NCBI RefSeq assembly: GCF_033954455.1
Contig: NZ_CP121473.1
Coordinates: forward strand, 4,264,501 to 4,328,500
Direction of reading: 5' to 3'
Length of the DNA stretch: 64,000 nucleotides
From: Thiorhodovibrio litoralis
GTDB taxonomy: Bacteria; Pseudomonadota; Gammaproteobacteria; Chromatiales; Chromatiaceae
Part shown: positions 44,700 to 51,397 of the stretch, one piece after another
Layout: every line of letters starts with the position of its first letter
How positions within the stretch are numbered: position 1 is the first letter of the stretch
The notes under the pieces: model-generated
Seen by the model: the letters and a program-made list of their open reading frames with translations, nothing else
Database searches by the model: none
Told to the model about the DNA's origin: nothing
Position numbers and translations under genes: made by a program

Positions 44700-45047
44700 T
44701 CATCCGCCCAACGCCAGAACGGTCGGAACTCGGAGATGCAGATTTTCGTAGCATCGCCTGATCGTCTCTTCTATCGCCCGCGCAAAGGCAACCGAGGCGA
44801 CCAGATAGCCATCGCAATCCAGGCGCATGGCCTCCTCCAGGCTGATGATTCTGTAGTCGAGTAATAGCAGCCCGTGGAGTTTCGGATTACAGTCCACCAC
44901 GGCGACGATAACCAGGCCTTGCTCGCGCGCGGCTGTCAGCATGGTCAGGCCGATCTGGCCCGCGCCATTCGGCCTTGAGAAATCCTGGAAACGCCGCCGT
45001 GACCATGCCCTGAGGCCAGCGCAGTTCATCATGCAGATAGAGGCTCC
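44700..45047 (-). pseudogene. HAD protein C-terminal module, degraded copy
   Basis: Two minus-strand frames match the C-terminus of the protein at 61609-63981: first YLHDELRWPQGMVTAAFPGF (about 45047-44980), then, after loss of about 30 codons and a frame change, GAGQIGLTMLTAAREQGLVI through to TIRRCYENLHLRVPTVLALG and a stop at 44700. The upstream edge is fused to a fic C-terminal fragment. Confidence 0.8.
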
Positions 45048-45126
45048 GAACAGCCTCTTCGATCGCGTCAAACACCGGACTCAGCACCGTTAGCTGAAAC
45101 TGTTTGCGGCGGCTTTTCGACACCTT
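45048..45126 (-). pseudogene. fic C-terminal fragment, part beyond the IS insertion
   Basis: VSKSRRKQFQLTVLSPVFDA then IEEAV matches VSKNRRKQFHLTVPSPVFDA of the intact fic (42035-43528). Its preceding codons lie across the IS at 46540-46575, reading VAILRNNGK. Joining the two pieces restores an uninterrupted NGK-VSKS reading frame. Confidence 0.8.
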
Positions 45127-46540
45127 GGAACGCTTCATTAAAGACTTAAACATCTTTCCTCAGAAAGATTTCTTGCAAGAGCTGTATCCTCTTGAAAAAG
45201 AGGCCGTCCGATGCGAGCATTCGTTTCGTTCGTGGAATCTTTTCAGGAGCGGCTATCATGAACGAATTTCCCGGTTACGGTCCAGCACATGAACAGCTGA
45301 TGCGTCGCTACAGTCGCTCGCTACCGGAAGATCATCGACGCCGGTACGCGGCAGTTGAAGCGGAAAAGATCGGCTATGGCGGCGTCGCTTATGTCGCCCG
45401 GGTGCTGGGGATGAGTCGCGCCACCGTTCATAGCGGTTTGCGCGAGCTTGAGGAGTTTGATAGCGACCACCCGCAACGCCCGAGTGGTGACCCGCAGCGC
45501 GTGCGTCGCCCGGGAGCGGGGCGCCCGCCGCGGCTGGAAACCGACCCGGGGGCTGAAGAGACCTTCAAAGAGGTTATGGAGGCCCACAGTGCCGGCAGCC
45601 CCACCGATGAGCGGGTGCGTTGGAGCGATCTCAATCCCGGGCGCCTGGCGCAGGAACTGCTTGAGCGCGGCATCGCCATCAGCCGCAACACCGCCGCGGC
45701 CTGGCTGGAGCAAGCGGGCTTTCGCCCGCGCGCATTGCGCAAGGAGTTGGTCACCGGCGTGGTTGACCCCCAAGAGCGCGACACACAGTTTCGTTACATT
45801 GCCGAGTTGCGCCGCCAGGCATACCAACAAGACATCCCGGTGTTCAGTGTCGATACCAAAAAGAAAGAACTGCTCGGCGCGCTGCATCGCCGTGGGACCT
45901 GCTACAGCAGCGAGGAGCAATATGTCTATGACCATGATTTTCGCCATTTGGCCGATGGGGTGTTAGTGCCGCACGGGGTCTACGACTGCGCGCGCAACCT
46001 CGCCTTCATGACGCTGGGTACCTCGCGCGAGACCAGCGCCTTCGTCTGTGACGCCATCGCGCTGGCTTGGCTCACGTGCTTCCAAACCCTCTACCCCAGC
46101 GCGCGCGAAGCGCTGCTGTTGTTCGATTGCGGCGGCGCCAATGCCGCTCGCTCCTTGCGCTTCAAAGAAGATCTGATCGACCTGTCCGCGCGGCTCGGCC
46201 TGCGCTTGCGCATTGCCCACTATCCGCCCTACACCTCCAAATGGAACCCCATCGAGCATCGTCTGTTCAGCCAGATCGAACGACGCTGGCGCGGCGTCAT
46301 CCTCGACACCCCGCAGAAGGCGCTCTCGACCCTGGAGCAGACCCGAACGAAAACCGGTCTGCACGTGGTCGGCCAGATCCTTGATCAATGCTATGAGATC
46401 GGCCGCACTTGTTCTGAGACTTTCCGCAGCATTAAAGACAATTTTATTCGCCATGATACGGTTCTTGGCGGATGGAATTACGTTGTTGATGCGAATGGTT
46501 TCGATGCATACAGTTGTTTAGCTAATTATTGAATCGTTAC
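45127..46540 (+). mobile_element. ISAzo13-type insertion sequence
   Basis: About 1.41 kb. The left end GGAACGCTTCATTAAAGACT and the complement of the right end, GTAACGATTCAATAATTAGC, match at most positions (about 17-18 of 25 aligned), forming imperfect inverted repeats. CTT (possibly CCTT) flanks both sides (45124-45126 and 46541-46543) as a short target duplication. The host sequence is a fic C-terminal fragment. One intact transposase gene is inside. Exact ends are uncertain by one base because of the C/T flanks. Confidence 0.75.
45258..46532 (+). CDS. ISAzo13-family DDE transposase
   Basis: A 424-aa transposase. Start ATG 45258 (MNEFPGYGPAHEQLM) has AGGAGC 9 nt upstream, better than the longer frame from 45192. 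An N-terminal HTH (YGGVAYVARVLGMSRATVHS) is followed by a DDE domain: Asp in VFSVDTKKKELLG, Asp in LLLFDCGGANAAR, Glu in YTSKWNPIEHRLFSQIERRW. The length and the DTKKKE signature fit the ISAzo13 group. It ends AT-rich near the right IS end. Confidence 0.85.
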   Translation: MNEFPGYGPAHEQLMRRYSRSLPEDHRRRYAAVEAEKIGYGGVAYVARVLGMSRATVHSGLRELEEFDSDHPQRPSGDPQRVRRPGAGRPPRLETDPGAEETFKEVMEAHSAGSPTDERVRWSDLNPGRLAQELLERGIAISRNTAAAWLEQAGFRPRALRKELVTGVVDPQERDTQFRYIAELRRQAYQQDIPVFSVDTKKKELLGALHRRGTCYSSEEQYVYDHDFRHLADGVLVPHGVYDCARNLAFMTLGTSRETSAFVCDAIALAWLTCFQTLYPSAREALLLFDCGGANAARSLRFKEDLIDLSARLGLRLRIAHYPPYTSKWNPIEHRLFSQIERRWRGVILDTPQKALSTLEQTRTKTGLHVVGQILDQCYEIGRTCSETFRSIKDNFIRHDTVLGGWNYVVDANGFDAYSCLANY

Positions 46541-46547
46541 CTTGCCG

Positions 46548-46685
46548 TTATTCCGCAGGATGGCCACGCAGGTAAGGATTCTCAAGACGCTCGGCGAGCT
46601 TTTTCTTGAACTGCCCACGAATGGAACCATCCAGGCGTCGCCACTCATTGAGCGCGTCTTCCTTGAAGCGAAGCTCAAAGCTCAT
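46548..46685 (-). pseudogene. relE toxin, truncated at the IS/fic junction
   Basis: A 45-codon frame MSFELRFKEDALNEWRRLDG then SIRGQFKKKLAERLENP matches the N-terminal half of RelE toxins (compare the intact toxin at 60732-61064: LKFVPQALAEWEALDGSVKE). After ENP the sequence leaves the family and enters a fic fragment. The catalytic C-terminal strands are absent, so the toxin must be dead. The start overlaps the antitoxin by 11 bp. Confidence 0.85.
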
Positions 46686-46923
46686 CCAGACTGATCACAA
46701 TTTCTTTTTGGCTGGCTCGCGCATCAGCGGTAGCGTTAAGCTCCAGGTCCTCAAGCTTTTCCAACAGCGCCTCGAAAACATCGGCTGGCACGCAATAAAA
46801 AGCCGGTTTGTTTCGATTGAGGATGGCAACCGGCTCAACTTCACCAGCCGCGAGAATTTCCATGGGGTTGCGCTTGAGTTCGGAGATACTCGCGGCCACA
46901 CGAGACAGAACAAGATGCGACAT
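46675..46923 (-). CDS. Phd/YefM-type antitoxin, partner toxin broken
   Basis: An 82-aa antitoxin starting at the ATG at 46923 with AGGAGG 8 nt upstream. MSHLVLSRVAASISELKRNP then AVLNRNKPAFY-like residues (PVAILNRNKPAFYCVPADVF) mark the YefM DNA-binding fold; the C-terminus is the toxin-wrapping tail. It is intact although its toxin is truncated. It resembles, at about half identity by eye, the antitoxin at 60494-60745. Confidence 0.85.
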   Translation of the reverse strand: MSHLVLSRVAASISELKRNPMEILAAGEVEPVAILNRNKPAFYCVPADVFEALLEKLEDLELNATADARASQKEIVISLDEL

Positions 46924-47039
46924 GAATATCCTCCTGATACTGAGGACAGCTAGGGAGAAAACCTCACTCGGCGAGGTGCGGATAAGGCATGACCGGGTTT
47001 CCATGGTTGCATGGACTAGTCAGATTCAGGAAGTCTAAT

Positions 47040-47161
47040 CGACTAGCCAGCCGGGCGCGAGCGGCAAGATATTTTTGCGGCAATTTCAAAGTCGCCAAGA
47101 TCATGGACTATCGTGACCAGCTCGAGGCGCTGCTCGAGGAGACCAACCCCTTCGCGCCCGT
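47040..47161 (+). pseudogene. Rpn-family fragment, part left of the transposon
   Basis: RAARYFCGNFKVAKIMDYRD then QLEALLEETNPFAPV, the conserved Rpn region before the insertion point. It runs without stop into the transposon at 47162. Its continuation VTAVHLLTQQRRGDQAGRYA starts at 51242. The N-terminal nuclease region is missing, so the gene was already a fragment or has since decayed. Confidence 0.8.
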
Positions 47162-47187
47162 TGAGCGTAATCACGATAATTGCGGGA
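47162..47187 (+). repeat. Left terminal inverted repeat of the transposon
   Basis: Begins TGAGCGTAATCACGATAATT and ends GCGGGA. A further GCGGGAAGCC site at 47255-47264 is a likely second transposase-binding repeat, as is common in Tn7/Tn5053-like ends. Confidence 0.8.
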
Positions 47188-47280
47188 CCCATTTCCAAGC
47201 CATTTGAAGGACATGGAATGCGTGTGGGATCACGGGGGCCGTTACTGGCCGACAGCGGGAAGCCGGAATCGTGAACCACG

Positions 47281-47300
47281 CTCCCCCCCTGAGGGGGGAG
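47281..47300. other. Perfect hairpin just after the transposon's last gene
   Basis: CTCCCCCC-CTGA-GGGGGGAG, an 8-bp perfect stem 13 bp beyond the stop of the primase-like gene. No T-run follows on the minus strand, so it is either a weak terminator, an RNA-stabilising structure or an end-associated structure. Confidence 0.5.
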
Positions 47301-47313
47301 AGACGCAGCGGGT

Positions 47314-48123
47314 TCAGTTGCCTCTAGCGCTCTGGCGAATGGCGCGAGCGAGGGTGTAGCGGGCATAGCGCTCGGCATCGGCTCCGCGACGCGGGGACGC
47401 GCGCTCGAGCAAGCGCTGGTAGACCGTGGTCGGTGCAAGGCCCGCCTCAAGAGCGCCGCAGACCCAGCCCCATTCGCGGGCGGATTCGGACGGATCCCCG
47501 GTGGATAAGCGCGCCCGTGGAGCGCAGTTGACGACTGGCGGCGGAGCCGGAGCCATCGTTGGCAAGGCCGGAGTTGGATCCCAGACGCGCTCCTGCGGGC
47601 TTGGTCGCCGAAGGACATTGACCCACTCCCCGCCACGCTTGGCATTCTTCATCCCGGCGAGCCGACCGAGGTGCTCACCGGAGACCGAGCCCGGATCGGC
47701 GCCAACGCGCGGGATCAGCCAACGCTGCACATCACAGCGCTGCGCCTCATCGAGCGCGCGGGTCAGCCGTAGCCACAGGTGGCAGCCCCCGAGCGTCGAA
47801 GTCTGCACCACCAGGGCCGCATAGTGCCGAGCGATGCGCTGCGCCATCGGCCGTGCGACATCATCGAGAAACACCATTGGCCAGGGATAGCCGCGGGCTG
47901 GACGGATATAAATATCGGCCTGTTGGACATTGCGCGCTCTGGCCAGCCCCAACGGAAGCTGATCCAAAGAGCGATCATGGAACCACAGCATCGTCGCCTT
48001 GGCGGTGCGCACCGCCAAATCGGCACGCACGATGCCAGCGTCGTGCCATGCCTCAAGCATCACGGCGGTGTGTCTTGCCGCTGTCATGGCCTGGTGCGGG
48101 CGCTCAGCGCTCAAGCGGCTCAT
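47314..48123 (-). CDS. RepB/AEP-primase-like protein of the transposon
   Basis: A 269-aa protein resembling plasmid RepB-type primases of the archaeo-eukaryotic primase superfamily. Visible pattern: NVQQADIYIRPARGYPWPMV then FLDDV (acidic metal motif, about residues 85-89), ALVVQTSTLGGCHLWLRL (strand plus His, about 105-122), and HLGRLAGMKNAKRGGEWVNV (about 150-169). It lacks a helicase or zinc domain. Its ATG shares the TGATG with the ATPase stop, so it is translationally coupled. The C-terminal third is not recognisable. Assignment is by motif pattern, not by search; catalytic ability is unproven. Confidence 0.7.
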   Translation of the reverse strand: MSRLSAERPHQAMTAARHTAVMLEAWHDAGIVRADLAVRTAKATMLWFHDRSLDQLPLGLARARNVQQADIYIRPARGYPWPMVFLDDVARPMAQRIARHYAALVVQTSTLGGCHLWLRLTRALDEAQRCDVQRWLIPRVGADPGSVSGEHLGRLAGMKNAKRGGEWVNVLRRPSPQERVWDPTPALPTMAPAPPPVVNCAPRARLSTGDPSESAREWGWVCGALEAGLAPTTVYQRLLERASPRRGADAERYARYTLARAIRQSARGN

Positions 48124-48974
48124 CAGGCGCCCGCCCTGGCACTCGGGCGTTGGCGGGCGTTGCCCGCCGCTGAACCAAACACCTCAAGGTAGAGTTGTTC
48201 ATCGAGCTGCGCGCGTTCGAGCCGAGCAGCCTGCGCCAGCAATTCTGCCGCCATGGTCGTGAGCACGCGATAATTGCCCAACGCATGCTCAGCGAGCGTC
48301 TTCATCAGCCCTGCGCTCATCAGACTCGCATTGCCGGCACTGTGTTGTAAATGCTCCAGGCAGGCGACCAGCGCCTCGCGACTGGCATACTCCATACTCA
48401 GGCGCGTACGGATACGACTGCCCAGCGGCAGCAACTCCTCACGGCGCAGCTTGGTCGCCAGGCGGCCATCGCCGGCCAGGATCACGCTCAACAACGTGCG
48501 CGAATCGAACTGCATGGAGGTCAGCAGACGCAGCTCATTGAGCACCGTCGGATGCATCTCCTGCGCCTCGTCGATGAGCAACACCGGGCGCAACAGCGTC
48601 GTCTCCAGATGCGCCAGCCAGCGCTCGCGCAGGATCTTGAAGCCACCCCAGCGGTTATGGGGCTTGAGGTCAACGGCGAACAGATCGCCCATCTCGCGGT
48701 AGAAGTCCGCCACCTTCGAGCTGGGATGCGTGAGCGCCCCAACGCTGATATCGGGCAGCTGGCGCAGACGCTCATCGAGCAGGCGCAGTACCGCACTCTT
48801 GCCGGTACCCGGATCACCTTGAATGAGCGCAAAACCGCCTTCGCGGATCAGGCTCTGCTCGATGCGCCAGCAAAACTGCTCCACCGGCGCGCTGCGATGC
48901 AGTGCCGCCGTCGGCAGCTCCGGGGAGAACGGATTGAACTTCAGTCCATAGAGGGCCAGCAGGGTCTTGTTCAT
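48123..48974 (-). CDS. TniB/ExeA-type AAA ATPase of the transposon
   Basis: A 283-aa AAA+ ATPase. It starts MNKTLLALYGLKFNPFSPEL like ExeA-type proteins. Walker A is IQGDPGTGKSAVL (about residues 49-61), Walker B is PVLLIDEAQEMHP (about 133-145), and sensor residues appear in LLSVILAGDGRLATKL. In Tn5053/Tn7/Mu systems the equivalent protein (TniB, TnsC, MuB) binds target DNA and activates the transposase. It overlaps the transposase stop by 4 bp (ATGA) and is fused in expression to the primase-like gene (TGATG). Confidence 0.88.
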   Translation of the reverse strand: MNKTLLALYGLKFNPFSPELPTAALHRSAPVEQFCWRIEQSLIREGGFALIQGDPGTGKSAVLRLLDERLRQLPDISVGALTHPSSKVADFYREMGDLFAVDLKPHNRWGGFKILRERWLAHLETTLLRPVLLIDEAQEMHPTVLNELRLLTSMQFDSRTLLSVILAGDGRLATKLRREELLPLGSRIRTRLSMEYASREALVACLEHLQHSAGNASLMSAGLMKTLAEHALGNYRVLTTMAAELLAQAARLERAQLDEQLYLEVFGSAAGNARQRPSARAGA

Positions 48975-50428
48975 CGACTGGATTCCAGGTCATCGTGTTT
49001 TGGCAGATAGGCCGGCGGCAGACCGGTGGCGGCATACTCGGCGAGCAAGTCGCGCAGCAACGGTGGCAGCGTCGTGGCGCGTTGTGATGGCGGTGGCGGT
49101 GCGCCGGCGGGCTCAAGGCGCCGACGCTGCCCGGAGGCATTGGCGGCTTTATCGAGGGGATAGAGGCGGCAGAGGATGGCGCCCGAGTGGGGATCAACCA
49201 CGTCCACAGCACTCAGATCCCAGCGGGCATAAGCGATATGCAGTTGCTCAAGGTGACGCAAGCGCGCCGGCACCTCGAAGCGCTTGCCCGCCAGGCTGAG
49301 CGTCCCATCGCTGCGGCGCTGACGGCGTTGGACGCGACAACGAAAAGCGGCGCGGACCTGCTCGCTGTCCGGACAGGGGCGCCCCACGTTGGGCGCATCG
49401 AGAAGACGCGCAAGCGGCGTGGCGGCGGTCTCACTGTGGACCTTGCGGTGGTACTCCTGCTCCACCCACGCCTGAGTGAGGGTGTTGAGCCGCTGCAGGC
49501 TCAGCTCCTCCAGCCCCTTAAGCATCGCCATCAGGCGGCCTTCCAGCGTGGCCCAGAAGCGCTCCTGCTTGGCGTTCTGATACGGGCTGTACGGCAGGGT
49601 CGGCTCGTGGAGGATGCCCAGCGCATGCAATCCGGCGGTGAATTCCTCGGCCTGCATTGCCGCGCCGTTATCGCTCATCAGGGCGCGCGGCAGCCCGCGC
49701 TTGTGCAACGCCTGTCCCAGACCATGCACCAAGGTCTCGGTGGTCTCATCGAGGTACCACTGCAGATGGCAGATCAGGCGCGAGTGATCGTCGATGACCG
49801 CCAGCAGCAGGGGCTTGACCCAGACGCCACCCCGGGTGAGGACGTTGCGCGAGCCATGATGAAAGTCCAGATGCCACAAGGCATGGACATACTGGGCTTC
49901 ATAGCTGCGCACCTCGCAGGCCTCCAGGCGCCGCGCGGCCTGCTCGGCCCCGGGTGTCTTGCGCGCCGGGACACGCCGGCGGTGCAGGCCCGCGCGCTTC
50001 ATGAAGCGGCGCACGGTGGCATAGGAGGGCAGCGGCCCCAGGGTTTCATCGCCCGCGCACAAGGCGGCGAGGTTGTCGTAATGCAGCTGCACCGTCCAAC
50101 CGGGGTAGTCGCGGTATTGCGCCTGTACGGCCTCCATCAGGCGCGGGCTCAGCGCGCGCTGCTCCCCGGCATCGCTGCGCCGGCGCGGGCGCAGTGCGGT
50201 CACCGGGTCTTGGGCATCGCGTGCGAGGTAATACCAGCGCTCCAAGGTCCCAAAGCTAAAACTGACCGCCCGCCCAGTCACCGGATGACGCCATGACTTG
50301 GCCGCTAGCGCCTTCAGCCGCGCGCCCAGCGCGTTCGCCGGCGCAGGATCAGCCAATAAAGGACCAATAATGGCAAAGCGCAACCGCGCCCAACCATCGG
50401 GATCACCGAGGCCGTTGTCATCGGACAT
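48971..50428 (-). CDS. TniA/Mu-type DDE transposase
   Basis: A 485-aa transposase of the rve/integrase superfamily. An N-terminal HTH region (TGRAVSFSFGTLERWYYLAR; LPSYATVRRFMKRAGLHRRR) precedes the catalytic core: Asp in ALWHLDFHHGSR (about residue 190), Asp in ALMSDNGAAM (about 253), Glu in YQNAKQERFWATLEGRL (about 289). A C-terminal beta-barrel of the Mu type (DGTLSLAGKRFEVPARLRHL) follows. RBS GGGAGG lies 9 nt before the ATG. It should catalyse strand transfer with the ATPase encoded next. Confidence 0.9.
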   Translation of the reverse strand: MSDDNGLGDPDGWARLRFAIIGPLLADPAPANALGARLKALAAKSWRHPVTGRAVSFSFGTLERWYYLARDAQDPVTALRPRRRSDAGEQRALSPRLMEAVQAQYRDYPGWTVQLHYDNLAALCAGDETLGPLPSYATVRRFMKRAGLHRRRVPARKTPGAEQAARRLEACEVRSYEAQYVHALWHLDFHHGSRNVLTRGGVWVKPLLLAVIDDHSRLICHLQWYLDETTETLVHGLGQALHKRGLPRALMSDNGAAMQAEEFTAGLHALGILHEPTLPYSPYQNAKQERFWATLEGRLMAMLKGLEELSLQRLNTLTQAWVEQEYHRKVHSETAATPLARLLDAPNVGRPCPDSEQVRAAFRCRVQRRQRRSDGTLSLAGKRFEVPARLRHLEQLHIAYARWDLSAVDVVDPHSGAILCRLYPLDKAANASGQRRRLEPAGAPPPPSQRATTLPPLLRDLLAEYAATGLPPAYLPKHDDLESSR

Positions 50429-50521
50429 TCGTCTTCACCTCCCAGTTGTTTCACACATCACCGGGAGTCTAGAAGGCGCCGCCCAGCGGCGCGATGAGGT
50501 CTTCTGCGGGTTGGCGTTGCC

Positions 50522-51091
50522 CTACAGCGAGCCTGTCGCTGTCGTGCTCGGGGCGATCAATATCAGCAGTTGCACGACGCGCTCGGACAACGCTTTTGCG
50601 CTCAATTTTTCCAGCAGGGATCCTGGCAGGTGCTCGGTGGCGATCGGCGGCATCAACAGACCAGCCAAGGATCGAAAGCAGCGGGTTTGCACAAACTGCT
50701 CACGCCACCAGTGCTGCCACCGCCGCAGGGTTTGGACGGTGACACCGAGCGTCTTGATCAAGCGCTGGCGACGCGATGCGCTCAGCCCGCAATGCAGGGC
50801 GGAAATCAGCACGACGATGACCCCGAGATAGACCTTGCGGCCCAGAAACCGAACGGAAGGCGGGGTGCTGCGCCGCCGGCACCCGTCCGCGGCACAGCAG
50901 AAACTCAGACGGCTCTGGTAGCTCTCATCCAAGACGCCACGCACAACACCTCGGGGCTTACGCGGATAACGGGCGCTGTGCAACGCACCACCGCAGTCAC
51001 AGCCGCCCGCGCGGACTTCCTCGGCAATCGACTCGTCGATCCGGGTGAGCAGGTGGTAAAAGTTCGTGTCGGCAAGAAAGGCGTGACACAC
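50522..51091 (-). CDS. Zinc-ribbon/HTH protein of the transposon (DUF6431-like)
   Basis: A 189-aa protein with an N-terminal zinc ribbon (CDCGGALHS; FCCAADGCRRR, about residues 30-75) and a downstream HTH (LGVTVQTLRRWQHWWREQF, about 128-146). I recall similar proteins under DUF6431, found beside transposases. Start is GTG at 51091 with AGGAG about 9 nt upstream. It may choose targets, as TniQ/TnsD do, or regulate transposition; TniQ itself is missing from the element. First gene of the transposon operon, 93 bp before the transposase. Confidence 0.75.
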   Translation of the reverse strand: MCHAFLADTNFYHLLTRIDESIAEEVRAGGCDCGGALHSARYPRKPRGVVRGVLDESYQSRLSFCCAADGCRRRSTPPSVRFLGRKVYLGVIVVLISALHCGLSASRRQRLIKTLGVTVQTLRRWQHWWREQFVQTRCFRSLAGLLMPPIATEHLPGSLLEKLSAKALSERVVQLLILIAPSTTATGSL

Positions 51092-51096
51092 TGGGA

Positions 51097-51130
51097 CTGT
51101 CTCCTGGTTTTTGGCGAAATTCGGAGACAG
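51097..51130 (-). promoter_or_regulatory. RNA hairpin masking the first ribosome binding site
   Basis: On the minus strand CTGTCTCC (51130-51123) is perfectly complementary to GGAGACAG (51104-51097), separated by 18 nt. The 3' arm contains the GGAG of the ribosome binding site for the GTG at 51091. Transcripts starting outside the element would fold and block translation; those starting at or inside the 5' arm would not. This is the logic known for IS10 and IS50. Confidence 0.6.
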
Positions 51131-51140
51131 CCCTCTCGGG

Positions 51141-51157
51141 CAACTTGCGTCAAGTTG
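51141..51157. promoter_or_regulatory. Palindrome over a -35-like element in the transposon promoter region
   Basis: CAACTTG-CGT-CAAGTTG, perfect 7-bp arms. On the minus strand it contains TTGACG at 51153-51148, a good -35 hexamer; a -10 at the expected distance (CTGTCT) is poor. A possible operator for autoregulation by the zinc-ribbon/HTH protein. Confidence 0.45.
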
Positions 51158-51211
51158 TTTGAGGGGGTTTTTTGTTTTCCCTCACTGAATTTGCTCAGAA
51201 TCGCGGCCGAT

Positions 51212-51237
51212 TCCCGCAAATAGTCTGCTCAGGCTCA
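51212..51237 (-). repeat. Right terminal inverted repeat of the transposon
   Basis: Complement begins TGAGCCTGAGCAGACTATTT and ends GCGGGA. It matches the left end at 19 of 26 positions. Confidence 0.8.
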
Positions 51238-51346
51238 GCCCGTCACCGCGGTGCACCTGCTCACCCAGCAACGGCGGGGAGACCAGGCCGGGCGTTACGC
51301 CGCAAAATGGCGTCTAACGCGGCTACTCTATGAGCGCGATTGCACT
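51238..51346 (+). pseudogene. Rpn-family fragment, part right of the transposon
   Basis: After the GCCCGT duplication, VTAVHLLTQQRRGDQAGRYA then AKWRLTRLLYERD continues the frame of 47040-47161 exactly. The family match stops at 51346 (the related copy at 41944-42024 continues WDRQRI), so the gene was broken here too. Confidence 0.8.
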
Positions 51347-51397
51347 AAGGCGCGGCAGACCGCAATGTGGAATCCACCCATCAGATCGCGCGTCTGC

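Larger units (their letters stand above)
47162..51237 (-). mobile_element. Four-gene TniA/TniB-type transposon with primase-like gene
   Basis: A 4,076-bp element. It starts TGAGC (47162) and ends GCTCA (51237). The outer 26 bp of each end are imperfect inverted repeats, 19 of 26 identical, ending in a shared TTGCGGGA (47180-47187; complement at 51212-51219). GCCCGT directly flanks both sides (47156-47161, 51238-51243). Removing the element and one GCCCGT restores an open Rpn-family frame (NPFAPVTAVHLLTQQ). Four minus-strand genes: zinc-ribbon/HTH protein, DDE transposase, AAA ATPase, RepB/AEP-like protein. No TniQ or resolvase is present. The TG...CA ends and gene types place it near Tn5053/Tn7/Mu-type elements; the exact family I cannot name. 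Confidence 0.88.

Noticed and set aside
47281-47300. Hairpin as a rho-independent terminator of the transposon operon
   Set aside because: The stem is perfect but no T-run follows on the transcribed strand, so I list it only as a hairpin.
50522-51091. Calling the zinc-ribbon protein TniQ
   Set aside because: It has a zinc ribbon and HTH but I see no TniQ-specific motif, and its gene position, first in the operon, differs.
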